Shown here: positions 18,130 to 26,805 of the stretch, piece after piece | How the letters are laid out: each line of letters begins with the position of its first letter | How positions within the stretch are numbered: the stretch's first letter is position 1 | The notes under the pieces: generated by a model | What the model was told of the DNA's origin: nothing | Seen by the model: only the letters and a program-made list of their open reading frames with translations | The model's database searches: none | Source: Zobellia nedashkovskayae | GTDB taxonomy: Bacteria > Bacteroidota > Bacteroidia > Flavobacteriales > Flavobacteriaceae | DNA length: 64,000 nucleotides | Reading direction: 5' to 3' | Assembly: GCF_015330125.1 (NCBI RefSeq) | Contig: NZ_JADDXR010000002.1 | Location: 124,001-188,000, forward strand | Position numbers and translations under genes: made by a program

Positions 18130-18540
18130 CTAAATTTTATTTAAATAGGCTTGAAGAATAATCGTAGCACTAATTTCATCTACCAATGCTTTATCTCTTC
18201 GCTTTTTCTTTTTTAGACCGCTATCTATCATAGTCTGAAATGCCATTTTTGAGGTGAAACGCTCATCATGACGTTCTACTGGTATGTGAGGGAAAACTTT
18301 TTTTAGTCGATTTAAAAATGGTGCTATTAAAGCTTCCGACTCACTTGGAGTATTATCCATTTGGCGCGGTTCACCAACAATGAATTTCTGTACATTTTCC
18401 TTTTCGGTGTACTCCTTTAAAAAATCTATCAGCTCAAAAGTACGGACAGTGGTTAAACCTGATGCTATTAGCTGTAACTCATCTGTAATGGCAATTCCTG
18501 TTCTCTTCTTTCCATAATCTAACGCCAACAATCTTCCCAA
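18130..18540 (-). CDS. ruvX: YqgF/RuvX family Holliday-junction resolvase-like protein
   Basis: This 136-residue RNase H-fold protein begins 'MGRLLALDYGKKRTGIAITD', with the first catalytic Asp, and contains 'FIVGEPRQMDNTPSE' and 'ERHDERFTSKMAFQTM' with the conserved Glu/Asp. The C-terminal 'KALVDEISATIILQAYL' includes the last acidic residue. Family members process the 5' end of pre-16S rRNA and have been proposed as resolvases. It heads the ruvX-def-DUF5606 group, divergent from dapD. Confidence 0.95.
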   Translation of the reverse strand: MGRLLALDYGKKRTGIAITDELQLIASGLTTVRTFELIDFLKEYTEKENVQKFIVGEPRQMDNTPSESEALIAPFLNRLKKVFPHIPVERHDERFTSKMAFQTMIDSGLKKKKRRDKALVDEISATIILQAYLNKI

Positions 18541-18557
18541 TACTAATTTATTTTTTG

Positions 18558-18565
18558 CAAAAATA
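18558..18565 (-). promoter_or_regulatory. -7 promoter element for ruvX-def
   Basis: The minus strand reads TATTTTTG, a perfect TAnnTTTG match, 17 bp upstream of the ruvX ATG. No clear TTTG is found at the ideal -33 distance. Confidence 0.45.
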
Positions 18566-18618
18566 ACCTATAAATTGTTATAACCGTAAAATTGAAACCC
18601 CAAATCATATTTGACTCT

Positions 18619-18626
18619 TATATTTG
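18619..18626 (+). promoter_or_regulatory. -7 promoter element for dapD
   Basis: The sequence TATATTTG is a perfect TAnnTTTG match in the divergent region between ruvX and dapD. It predicts a leader of about 105 nt. The best upstream partner is ATTG at 18591-18594, at a spacing (24 bp) longer than usual. Confidence 0.45.
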
Positions 18627-18738
18627 TACTTGAATGGACAGGGATACAAAAAACATCATTTGTTCCAGACAAATAATCATAAGATTAGAATACATCGCAC
18701 TATCTGCGCTGTACATAACACTATAATTCTATAGAAAA

Positions 18739-19554
18739 ATGACCGAGTTAAGAAAAACCATAGAAAATGCATGGGAAAACAGAGAACTTCTAAAAGAAGC
18801 TGCTACTCAAGAAGCCATAAGAGAAGTTGTAAACTTACTAGACCTAGGTAAACTGCGCTGTGCTGAACCAACTGAAAACGGTTGGCAAATCAACGAATGG
18901 GTAAAGAAAGGTGTTGTGCTTTATTTCCCTATTCAAAAAATGGAAACACTTGAAGCCGGTATTTTTGAATATCATGATAAAATTCCACTAAAAAGAGGTT
19001 ATAAAGAAAAAGGTATTCGTGTGGTACCTAATGCCGTTGCACGTCATGGTGCTTATATCTCTGCCGGTACTATTTTAATGCCTAGCTATGTAAATATAGG
19101 TGCTTATGTAGATGAAGGAACAATGGTAGATACTTGGGCAACTGTAGGAAGTTGTGCTCAAATAGGAAAAAATGTTCACTTAAGTGGTGGTGTAGGAATA
19201 GGTGGCGTACTTGAGCCATTACAAGCGGCCCCTGTTATTATTGAGGATAATGCATTTATTGGTTCTAGATGTATCGTTGTTGAAGGTGTTCGCGTTGAAA
19301 AAGAAGCTGTTTTAGGTGCCAATGTAGTACTTACAGCATCAACCAAAATTATAGATGTTACTGGAGATGAGCCAATTGAAACTAAAGGTAGGGTTCCTGC
19401 ACGTTCAGTTGTTATACCAGGGAGTTATACAAAGAAATTTCCTGCCGGTGAGTTTCAGGTGCCATGTGCCTTGATTATCGGAACACGAAAAGAGAGTACA
19501 AATAAGAAGACCTCTCTAAACGATGCGTTGCGTGAATATGACGTTGCTGTTTAA
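18739..19554 (+). CDS. dapD: 2,3,4,5-tetrahydropyridine-2,6-dicarboxylate N-succinyltransferase
   Basis: This 271-residue protein is close in length to E. coli DapD (274). The N-terminal helical domain is followed by a left-handed beta-helix of hexapeptide repeats ('GAYISAGTILMPSYVNIGAY', 'EGTMVDTWATVGSCAQIG', 'VHLSGGVGIGGVLEPLQ'), and the C-terminal 'RSVVIPGSYTKKFPAGEF' is typical. The enzyme transfers succinyl from succinyl-CoA in the lysine/diaminopimelate pathway, feeding peptidoglycan synthesis. It stands alone in the lysine pathway here. The downstream glycosyltransferases have their own likely promoter. Confidence 0.98.
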   Translation: MTELRKTIENAWENRELLKEAATQEAIREVVNLLDLGKLRCAEPTENGWQINEWVKKGVVLYFPIQKMETLEAGIFEYHDKIPLKRGYKEKGIRVVPNAVARHGAYISAGTILMPSYVNIGAYVDEGTMVDTWATVGSCAQIGKNVHLSGGVGIGGVLEPLQAAPVIIEDNAFIGSRCIVVEGVRVEKEAVLGANVVLTASTKIIDVTGDEPIETKGRVPARSVVIPGSYTKKFPAGEFQVPCALIIGTRKESTNKKTSLNDALREYDVAV

Positions 19555-19606
19555 ATTTTGTAGGAAATTTATTGGTTTGTATACTTTTTTATAGCTTTTA
19601 TAGTTA

Positions 19607-19614
19607 TAGTTTTG
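19607..19614 (+). promoter_or_regulatory. -7 promoter element for the glycosyltransferase cluster
   Basis: The sequence TAGTTTTG is a perfect TAnnTTTG match 36 bp before the ATG at 19651. A TTTG at 19576-19579 is 27 bp upstream, longer than the usual spacing. The element overlaps the only upstream alternative start (TTG at 19612), which supports the later ATG. Confidence 0.45.
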
Positions 19615-19650
19615 TTAATCGAAAGCACAGCTCTATACATTTACCAGTTT

Positions 19651-20463
19651 ATGAACAGCCAAAGCGAAAAAATTTCAGCATTAATAATCACCTATAATGA
19701 GATTGGGTACATTGAAAAATGTATTGAATCTATGGTATTTGCAGATGAAATTATTGTGGTTGATTCATACAGTACGGACGGTACTTTTGAATATTTAGAA
19801 AATCATCCAAAGGTAAAAGTTATTCAAAGACCATTTGAAAATTTTACCGACCAGAAGTCTTTTGCCTTGCGCCAAGCTTCTAATGATTGGGTACTTTTTC
19901 TAGATGCAGACGAAGTTTTGACACCAAAACTTCAAAACGAAATTCAGCATACAATTAATAGTGGCACAAAGAAAAATGCCTTTTGGTTTTACCGAACTTT
20001 TATGTTCAAAGACGAAAAGGTATTTTTTAGCGGCTGCCAAACCGATAAGAACTACCGTCTTTTCCGGAAAAGCAAGGTTGCTTTTGCCAAAGACAAAATC
20101 GTACATGAAACCCTTAACGTAATTGGGGAATCAGGTACGTTAAAAACTAGATTGATTCATTATTCTTATAAAGATTATTCTGATTTTAAAGGTAAAATTT
20201 TAAAGTACGGAAGAATGAAGGCTATTGAATCGCTTCGTAAAGGCAGAAGATTTTCTTACGCCAAACTTGTGATTAAGCCTATTTGGAAGTTTTTCAACCG
20301 TTACATAATTCGTCTTGGCTTATTTGACGGATTTAAAGGACTTGTTCTTTCCTATATTCACGCTCGTGGTGTAGTAGAACATTATAAGGCCCTAAAAGCT
20401 TTAGAAACAGAAACTAGAACTTCTACAGCGCCTATCAGTACTATTTTGGAAAGAGCTGCTTAA
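19651..20463 (+). CDS. Family 2 glycosyltransferase (WaaE/KdtX-like)
   Basis: This is a 270-residue GT-A fold enzyme when read from the ATG at 19651. It opens 'ISALIITYNEIGYIEKCIES', followed by 'ADEIIVVDSYSTDGTFEY' and the metal-binding DxD in 'WVLFLDADEVLTP'. Its C-terminal part ('KNYRLFRKS', 'IVHETL', 'RLIHYSYKDYSDF') matches the WaaE-like group that adds a sugar to the LPS core. The upstream in-frame TTG is unlikely because it overlaps a -7 element. It is clearly paralogous, all along its length, to the C-terminal half of the fusion protein at 22616-24472. Confidence 0.92.
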   Translation: MNSQSEKISALIITYNEIGYIEKCIESMVFADEIIVVDSYSTDGTFEYLENHPKVKVIQRPFENFTDQKSFALRQASNDWVLFLDADEVLTPKLQNEIQHTINSGTKKNAFWFYRTFMFKDEKVFFSGCQTDKNYRLFRKSKVAFAKDKIVHETLNVIGESGTLKTRLIHYSYKDYSDFKGKILKYGRMKAIESLRKGRRFSYAKLVIKPIWKFFNRYIIRLGLFDGFKGLVLSYIHARGVVEHYKALKALETETRTSTAPISTILERAA

Positions 20464-20625
20464 TTTTTTTTCGATTTACATCTACTCTAAGACTTTAATA
20501 GACTGTTATAAATAGTCGCTTTTCATATTTTGTATTAGCTCTACCCCTATATTTCTTAATTTATAGCAACAATTTTCTTTTGATCGATTTGTATGCTTAT
20601 TTTTACCCTTTCGCGGAAAAAAGGC

Positions 20626-21429
20626 ATGAAAGGTAAACCAAAACTCACCATAATCATATCATATTACAAGGCTTTGGAGAATCTAAAATTGATTCTGAAA
20701 GCGCTTGGCGAACAGAGTTTTAAAAATTTTGAGGTTATTGTTTCCGAAGATGATAACAATCCTGAAACGGTAGGGTTTATGGTTGATAATAAAGACCACT
20801 ACCCTTTCATTATTCAACACTTAAACCAGCAAGAAGATTTAGGATTCCGTAAGAATATGATGCTAAACCTTTCAATTAAAGCTTCAAATTCTGATTTTTT
20901 AGTCTTTATAGATGGGGACTGTGTACCTCATAAACATTTTGCCAAACAATATGCAGATAAAGCCGAAATGGGCTATATCCTTTGGGGAAGACGTGTAATG
21001 CTAGGCCAGAAAAAGTCTATGCAAATTCTCAAAAACAAATCCTTATCCGGGCTTGATCTTTTTGCTCTTGCTAACTCAGACAGTGATAAACTTAAAGATG
21101 CCATTTATTCCCCAAAACTAAGTCTCTCTTTAAAAGAAAAAGGCTTAAAAGGTTGTAATTGGGGGATTTGCAAAGAACATTTAATTGCAGTAAATGGTTT
21201 TGACGAAGATTACGTAAGAGCCGGGGTTGGCGAAGATGATGATATAGAATGGCGTTTGAAAGAGAACGGACTCCATAAAAAATCGATGAAAAATAAGGCC
21301 ATTGTTTATCATCTACATCATAAAAGAAGCTATGCTGATGAGGGAGTAAGAAAGAATAATGAACTCTTAGAACAAAAGAAAAAGGCTAACCACATAAAAT
21401 GTCTTCACGGTCTAGAAAGTTTATATTAA
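20626..21429 (+). CDS. Family 2 glycosyltransferase with galactosyltransferase-type C-terminus
   Basis: This is a 267-residue GT-A enzyme from the ATG at 20626; an ATG 33 bp earlier is in frame and possible. The nucleotide-binding start 'KLTIIISYYKALENL' leads to 'EVIVSEDDNN', the DxD motif in 'FLVFIDGDCVPHKHF', and the acceptor/ED-rich segment 'GVGEDDDIEWRLKENG' typical of chondroitin-synthase or galactosyltransferase C-terminal domains. The donor and acceptor are unknown. It lies between two other transferase genes and probably acts in the same surface glycan pathway. Confidence 0.88.
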   Translation: MKGKPKLTIIISYYKALENLKLILKALGEQSFKNFEVIVSEDDNNPETVGFMVDNKDHYPFIIQHLNQQEDLGFRKNMMLNLSIKASNSDFLVFIDGDCVPHKHFAKQYADKAEMGYILWGRRVMLGQKKSMQILKNKSLSGLDLFALANSDSDKLKDAIYSPKLSLSLKEKGLKGCNWGICKEHLIAVNGFDEDYVRAGVGEDDDIEWRLKENGLHKKSMKNKAIVYHLHHKRSYADEGVRKNNELLEQKKKANHIKCLHGLESLY

Positions 21430-21503
21430 ACAAGCATAGCCCGTAAAACACTAAATAAACCTAAAAACGCTATTTTAGCTGCCCGATCAAACAGATTTTA
21501 AAA

Positions 21504-22616
21504 ATGAGAATTGGCTTCGAAGCAAAAAGAGTTTTCCATAACAATACCGGTCTAGGTAATTACGGACGGGATGTTATCCGAATTCTTAAGAAATTCACCC
21601 CAATAGATCAATTTTATCTGTACACTACATCTGTTTCATCTCAAAAAAGATTTGATTCCTTTGACAAAATTGTTGTAAAACTACCAGAAAGTGGGCTTTG
21701 GAAAAAATTATCTTCTATTTGGCGCTTAGGGCCTGTGGCCAATCAGATTAAAAAAGATGGAATAAATTTATACCATGGTCTCTCGGGAGAGATACCATCC
21801 GGATTAAAACGAAGAGCCATACCTACCGTAGTTACCGTTCACGACCTTATTTTCTTTAGTCACCCTCATTACTACTCGTTTTTTGATAGAATTATTTATT
21901 CGATAAAATCAAAACATGCAGCAAAAAATGCGGACAAAATTATTGCAATTAGCGAACAGACTAAAAGGGACGTCATAAAATATTTAAAAGCCGAAGACTC
22001 TAAAATTGAAGTTGTTTATCAAGGTTGTAATCAAGCATTTAAGAAAGCATATCCGCAATCGGAAAAAGATAAGGTTCGTGAAAAATATAGCTTACCTGAA
22101 CAGTATATATTAAATGTAGGTACACTTCAAGAAAGAAAAAACGCATTACTTATCGTAAAAGCTATTAAAGGCACGGACTATCAGCTGGTATTAGTAGGCG
22201 GTGAAAAGAAATATGCTCAAAAAATTCATTCTTACATCAAAGAAAACAACCTTGGGAATCAAGTTTCCTTTTTAAAAAATGTTTCTGTTACTGAACTTGC
22301 CGTGATATACAAAATGGCAACTATCTTCTGTTATCCTTCGCTTTGCGAGGGTTTTGGAATCCCTATTATTGAGGCATTGTTTAGTAAAATTCCCGTAATA
22401 ACCTCACAAGGAAATTGTTTTCCCGAAGCAGGCGGACCTAATTCGGTATACATAGACCCATCTAGCGAAGAAGCCTTACAAGAAGCGTTCAAAAATCTTT
22501 ATTACAACGAAGATGAAAGAAAACGTATAGCGGATTTAGGCTATACTTATGTACAACGTTTTACTGATGAAGAAGTTGCTAAAAACCTATTTAAGGTTTA
22601 TAAATCTATGCTTTAA
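21504..22616 (+). CDS. Family 4 glycosyltransferase
   Basis: This is a 370-residue GT-B fold enzyme. The N-terminal domain starts 'MRIGFEAKRVFHNNTGLGNY' with the acceptor-side Gly-rich loop, and contains 'VTVHDLIFF' and 'IIAISEQTKRDV'. The C-terminal nucleotide-sugar domain has 'ILNVGTLQERKNALLIVKA' and the E-x7-E motif in 'SLCEGFGIPIIEALFSKIPV'. It is a mannosyl/glucosyltransferase-type enzyme of envelope polysaccharide synthesis; the sugar is unknown. Its stop overlaps the start of the next gene by one base (TAATG), so the two are translationally coupled. Confidence 0.94.
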   Translation: MRIGFEAKRVFHNNTGLGNYGRDVIRILKKFTPIDQFYLYTTSVSSQKRFDSFDKIVVKLPESGLWKKLSSIWRLGPVANQIKKDGINLYHGLSGEIPSGLKRRAIPTVVTVHDLIFFSHPHYYSFFDRIIYSIKSKHAAKNADKIIAISEQTKRDVIKYLKAEDSKIEVVYQGCNQAFKKAYPQSEKDKVREKYSLPEQYILNVGTLQERKNALLIVKAIKGTDYQLVLVGGEKKYAQKIHSYIKENNLGNQVSFLKNVSVTELAVIYKMATIFCYPSLCEGFGIPIIEALFSKIPVITSQGNCFPEAGGPNSVYIDPSSEEALQEAFKNLYYNEDERKRIADLGYTYVQRFTDEEVAKNLFKVYKSML

Positions 22617-24472
22617 TGAGAACTATCTGTTTCTTTAATAGTGTAGAAAGCTGGGGCGGTGGCGAAAAATGGCATTTTGACACCAGCCTGTATATGCACC
22701 AAAAAGGGCATCAGGTTCTTGTTATCACGCATGAAAAAAGTGAACTTCTAAATAGGTTAAAAGGCACGGGAGTGCCTACTATTGGTTTAAAGGTTGGTAA
22801 CCTAAGCTTTTTGAATCAGGCTAAAATCGATAAAATAAAAAACATTCTTGTAGAGCATCAGGTGGGCTGCATTATCATCAATCTTTCTCGTGATTTAAAA
22901 TTAGCGGGACTTGCTGCAAAAAAAGCGAGTACAGAAAAAATTATCTACAGAAGGGGTAGTGCTATACCTATTAAGGATTCTGTTCTTAATCGTTACTACT
23001 TTAAAAATGTAGTAACGCATATTTTAGCTAATTCAGAAGCTACTAAAAACACGGTTCTATCCAATAACCCAACGCTGTTTCCAAAAGAAAACATTACCGT
23101 TATTTACAATGGAATTGATATAGATGGATTTCTTAGCAAGGAAGTAGTACCCCAATATAGTTCCAAAAACAAAAATGAGGTCGTATTGGTCAACTTGGGT
23201 AGATTAGAGGCTCAAAAGAATCAACAATTCTTAATTTTACTGGCTAGCGAACTCAAAAAACGACAAGTTCCTTTTAAATTATTGATAGGTGGCGAAGGCC
23301 GGTTAAAGGAAACGTTGCAACAACAAGCAAAGGAACTGAATGTTACCGAAGATGTTCTTTTCTTAGGATTTATTGAAGAGCCTAAAAGCTTCATATCATC
23401 TGGCGATATTTTTCTTCTCTCCTCCTTATGGGAAGGCTTTGGCTATGTTTTAGCAGAAGCTGCACTCTGTAAAAAACCTGTCGTAGCTTTTGATACAAGT
23501 AGTAATCCTGAAATTGTATTACAGGAAAAAACAGGTTATCTAACCAAGGTAAATGACGTAGAAGCCTTTGCTGATAAAGTTGAAAAACTAATAACCAATC
23601 CCGAACTCAGAGAGGAAATGGGCCAGACCGGTTTTGAGTATGCTCAAAACGCATTTAATGCAAATAACATTCTTAAAAAAATTGAAAGTTATCTGATTTC
23701 AAAAAAGCCAAAAACAAATAATATTACGGCTTTGCTAATTACTTATAATGAGATTGAACATATAGATGCCGTTCTAGAAAATATTGACTTTGCAGATGAA
23801 ATTATAGTTGTAGATTCATTTAGTACGGATGGAACTGTGGAACGTATAAAAGCACATTCTGGAGTAAAACTTATTCAAAGGGAATTCAAAAATTACACCG
23901 ATCAAAAAGCATACGCCATGGAACAGGCGTCAAACGACTGGATACTTTTTTTAGATGCCGATGAAAGGCTAACCCCCGAATTACGTGCTGAAGTCATTGA
24001 AACTGTAAATACAAATGATGACGAAATTTCCGCATACTATTTCTACAGGACCTTCATGTTCAAAAAGGAAGAGCTACGTTACAGTGGCTGGCAAAGCGAT
24101 AAAAATTACCGTCTTTTCAAGAAGAGTAAAGTCAATTTTACAAAAGACCGTATTGTTCATGAAACCTTAGTTGTTAATGGTAAGTCAGATGTATTGAAAA
24201 ATAGACTTATCCATTATTCCTATAAAAATTACGAAGACTACAAAAGTAAGATGGTCAAATACGGTCAGATGAAGGCTATTGAAGAACTCCCTAAAAACTA
24301 TAGTCCTAATGCCTATCACTTCATTGTTAGACCTTCATATAAATTTATAAACCATTACATTTTAAGGCTTGGTATTCTAGATGGAAAAAAAGGTGTTATC
24401 ATCTGTTATCTGAATGCTCTTGGCGTTTATTCGCGCTACAAAGAACTAAAACGCCTTAGAAAACAGCGCTAA
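22616..24472 (+). CDS. Two-domain glycosyltransferase: GT4 fused to GT2
   Basis: This is a 618-residue fusion. Residues 1 to about 360 are a GT-B (GT4) enzyme with 'NSVESWGGGEKWHF' at the start, 'LVNLGRLEAQKNQQFLILL' and the E-x7-E motif in 'SLWEGFGYVLAEAALCKKPV'. Residues from about 368 to the end are a complete GT-A (GT2, WaaE-like) enzyme with 'TALLITYNEIEHIDAVLEN', 'VVDSFSTDGT', and DxD in 'ILFLDADERLTP'. The second half is a paralogue of the stand-alone enzyme at 19651-20463. The fusion should perform two successive sugar additions. It starts at the ATG overlapping the previous stop. Confidence 0.93.
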   Translation: MRTICFFNSVESWGGGEKWHFDTSLYMHQKGHQVLVITHEKSELLNRLKGTGVPTIGLKVGNLSFLNQAKIDKIKNILVEHQVGCIIINLSRDLKLAGLAAKKASTEKIIYRRGSAIPIKDSVLNRYYFKNVVTHILANSEATKNTVLSNNPTLFPKENITVIYNGIDIDGFLSKEVVPQYSSKNKNEVVLVNLGRLEAQKNQQFLILLASELKKRQVPFKLLIGGEGRLKETLQQQAKELNVTEDVLFLGFIEEPKSFISSGDIFLLSSLWEGFGYVLAEAALCKKPVVAFDTSSNPEIVLQEKTGYLTKVNDVEAFADKVEKLITNPELREEMGQTGFEYAQNAFNANNILKKIESYLISKKPKTNNITALLITYNEIEHIDAVLENIDFADEIIVVDSFSTDGTVERIKAHSGVKLIQREFKNYTDQKAYAMEQASNDWILFLDADERLTPELRAEVIETVNTNDDEISAYYFYRTFMFKKEELRYSGWQSDKNYRLFKKSKVNFTKDRIVHETLVVNGKSDVLKNRLIHYSYKNYEDYKSKMVKYGQMKAIEELPKNYSPNAYHFIVRPSYKFINHYILRLGILDGKKGVIICYLNALGVYSRYKELKRLRKQR

Positions 24473-24481
24473 TTTTTTGAT

Positions 24482-25051
24482 ATGCAAAATCTGAATACAG
24501 AAATCAACAAATGCATAGAGGTGCTACAAAACGGTGGCCTTATTCTCTACCCTACAGATACCGTATGGGGAATAGGTTGTGACGCAACTAACGAGGTAGC
24601 TGTGCAGAAAATCTACGACCTGAAACAAAGAAAAGACAGCAAGGCTCTTATCTGTCTCGTTGCCAATGATGCTATGTTGGAACGAACGATTGAAGAGGTT
24701 CCTGAAGTGGCTTATGATATAATAGACCTTTCTACAAAACCAACTACCATCATTTACGATAAGCCTAAAGGTGTTGCGAAAAATCTAGTTGCTGCCGACA
24801 ATACTTTGGGCGTTAGAGTCGCATCGGATAAATTTTGTAGATATTTAATTAATAAGTTCAAGAAACCTATAGTTTCCACTTCTTCTAATATTTCTGGAAG
24901 ACCAACTCCCAAAAGTTTTGATGAAATAGACGCCGTTATTTTAAAAGGTGTAGACTATGTGGTAAATTTGCAGCCCGAACAAAAATCCGCAGTACCCTCA
25001 GCCATTATAAAACTGAGTAACGATGGTACGGTCAAGGTTATACGGCACTAA
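24482..25051 (+). CDS. tsaC: Threonylcarbamoyl-AMP synthase (Sua5/YciO/YrdC family)
   Basis: This 189-residue protein has the YrdC domain only, without the Sua5 C-terminal extension. Key segments are 'NGGLILYPTDTVWGIGCDAT', 'IYDLKQRKDSKALICLV', 'PTTIIYDKPKG', 'LGVRVASDKFCRYLI' and 'KPIVSTSSNISGRPTP'; the KR-type and SxN binding residues for ATP and threonine are kept. The enzyme makes threonylcarbamoyl-AMP for the t6A modification of tRNAs that read ANN codons. It sits 9 bp after the glycosyltransferase fusion and 74 bp before the CCA-enzyme gene, so it likely shares a transcript with one or both. Confidence 0.93.
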   Translation: MQNLNTEINKCIEVLQNGGLILYPTDTVWGIGCDATNEVAVQKIYDLKQRKDSKALICLVANDAMLERTIEEVPEVAYDIIDLSTKPTTIIYDKPKGVAKNLVAADNTLGVRVASDKFCRYLINKFKKPIVSTSSNISGRPTPKSFDEIDAVILKGVDYVVNLQPEQKSAVPSAIIKLSNDGTVKVIRH

Positions 25052-25125
25052 TTTATAATAAAATACATATTTAGGTTTTTATAGGATGACAATAATCCAT
25101 AACCTAGAGTCTAAAAATTAAACTT

Positions 25126-26541
25126 TTGAACCACACACAAGCGCTCGCCAACCCTATTTTTAAAATCGTTTCACAAGCTGCGGATGAACTTGGGGTAGAT
25201 TGTTATGTAATTGGTGGGTTCGTCAGGGATTATCTACTTGAACGAGGAACACATAAAGATATAGACATTGTAGCTATAGGAAGTGGTATAGATCTGGCAA
25301 AAAAAGTGGCATCTTTACTAAATGGGAGACCAAAAGTTAGTATTTTCAAAAATTTTGGGACCGCTATGTTACGCCATGACGATATTGAATTAGAGTTTGT
25401 AGGTGCCCGTAAAGAAAGTTACCACAGAGATAGTCGGAAACCAGTGGTTGAAGATGGAACTCTAGCAGACGACCAAAACCGACGCGATTTTACCATCAAT
25501 GCTTTAGCGATTTCATTGAATTCTAGTAATTACGGAGCAATGCTAGACCCTTTTGATGGCATTTCTGATTTAGAGAACAAAATTATTCGCACGCCCCTGC
25601 AGCCAGGAATTACGTATTCTGATGACCCGTTGCGAATGATGCGCGCCATTCGTTTTGCTACTCAACTAAATTTCACGATTGAGGAGGCTTCTTTACAAGC
25701 TATTACGGATAATAAAGAGCGTATTACAATTATCTCCAAAGAGCGTATTGTAGATGAACTAAATAAAATTTTAGAAAGTAGTGTCCCATCTTTGGGCTTT
25801 TCCCTACTTAATAAGACAGGCCTTCTCCCTTATATTTTACCCGAGTTAGTTGCCTTGCAGGGTATAGAAGAAATTGAAGGACAACGCCATAAAGATAATT
25901 TTTGGCATACGTTAGAAGTAGTTGATAATATTTCGGAAACCACAGACAACCTTTGGTTGCGTTGGGCTGCATTGTTACACGATATTGGTAAAGCGCCGAC
26001 TAAAAAATTCCACAAAAAAATTGGATGGACATTTCATGGACATGAATTCGTTGGTTCAAAAATGGTGTACAAGCTTTTTAAGCGACTCCGCATGCCACTG
26101 AACGATAAGATGAAGTTCGTCCAGAAAATGGTGTTAATGAGTTCCAGGCCAATTGTTCTGTCCGAGGATTATGCAACAGATTCTGCAGTACGCCGTCTAG
26201 TTTTTGATGCAGGTGAAAATGTTGAAGATTTAATGACCCTGTGTGAGGCAGATATTACTACAAAGAACCCAAAGAAACAGAGAAAGTATAAAAATAACTT
26301 TAAAGTTGTTCGTCAAAAGATTATTGAAGTAGAAGAGCGTGATAACATTCGTAAGTTCCAGCCTCCAGTAAGTGGCGAAGAAATTATGGAAACTTTCAAC
26401 TTAAAACCTTCAAAAGAAATAGGCATTATCAAAGAAGCAATTAAAGAAGCCATTTTAGAAGGTGAAATTCCCAATGAATATGAAGCAGCAAAAGAATTTA
26501 TGCTGAAAAAAGGAAAAGCAATTGGTCTTACACCGTCCTAA
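25126..26541 (+). CDS. cca: CCA tRNA nucleotidyltransferase / poly(A) polymerase-type with HD domain
   Basis: This 471-residue protein starts at TTG (25126); family N-termini of this length support that choice. The polymerase-beta-like head has 'CYVIGGFVRDYLLER' and the catalytic acidic pair in 'KDIDIVAIG'. It is followed by the class II motifs 'DDQNRRDFTINALAI' and 'DDPLRMMRAIRFATQL' that set C/A specificity, and then an HD domain 'WAALLHDIGKAPTKKFH'. The enzyme adds or repairs the 3' CCA of tRNA. With tsaC next to it, two tRNA-maturation genes are adjacent. Confidence 0.94.
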   Translation: MNHTQALANPIFKIVSQAADELGVDCYVIGGFVRDYLLERGTHKDIDIVAIGSGIDLAKKVASLLNGRPKVSIFKNFGTAMLRHDDIELEFVGARKESYHRDSRKPVVEDGTLADDQNRRDFTINALAISLNSSNYGAMLDPFDGISDLENKIIRTPLQPGITYSDDPLRMMRAIRFATQLNFTIEEASLQAITDNKERITIISKERIVDELNKILESSVPSLGFSLLNKTGLLPYILPELVALQGIEEIEGQRHKDNFWHTLEVVDNISETTDNLWLRWAALLHDIGKAPTKKFHKKIGWTFHGHEFVGSKMVYKLFKRLRMPLNDKMKFVQKMVLMSSRPIVLSEDYATDSAVRRLVFDAGENVEDLMTLCEADITTKNPKKQRKYKNNFKVVRQKIIEVEERDNIRKFQPPVSGEEIMETFNLKPSKEIGIIKEAIKEAILEGEIPNEYEAAKEFMLKKGKAIGLTPS

Positions 26542-26805
26542 ATTCAGCACATTAGGATACTTCTTTATATTAAAAAAAGATACCAGGCTATTTTAACAAT
26601 AGACCTCATATTCTAACGTTTTACTGTTGAGACACAATGAAAAGACAATCGCATCGTTCATGTGATTTTTTTATCAACGACATATTTATCAATTGTGCCG
26701 ATTTATTTTGGTAGTCAACGATTAGAATAGTCACAAATGATAAAAATAGATACCTTTACATAGGCAGATTCAAGATTGTCCCCCTTTTTATCCAATTAAA
26801 AAGTC

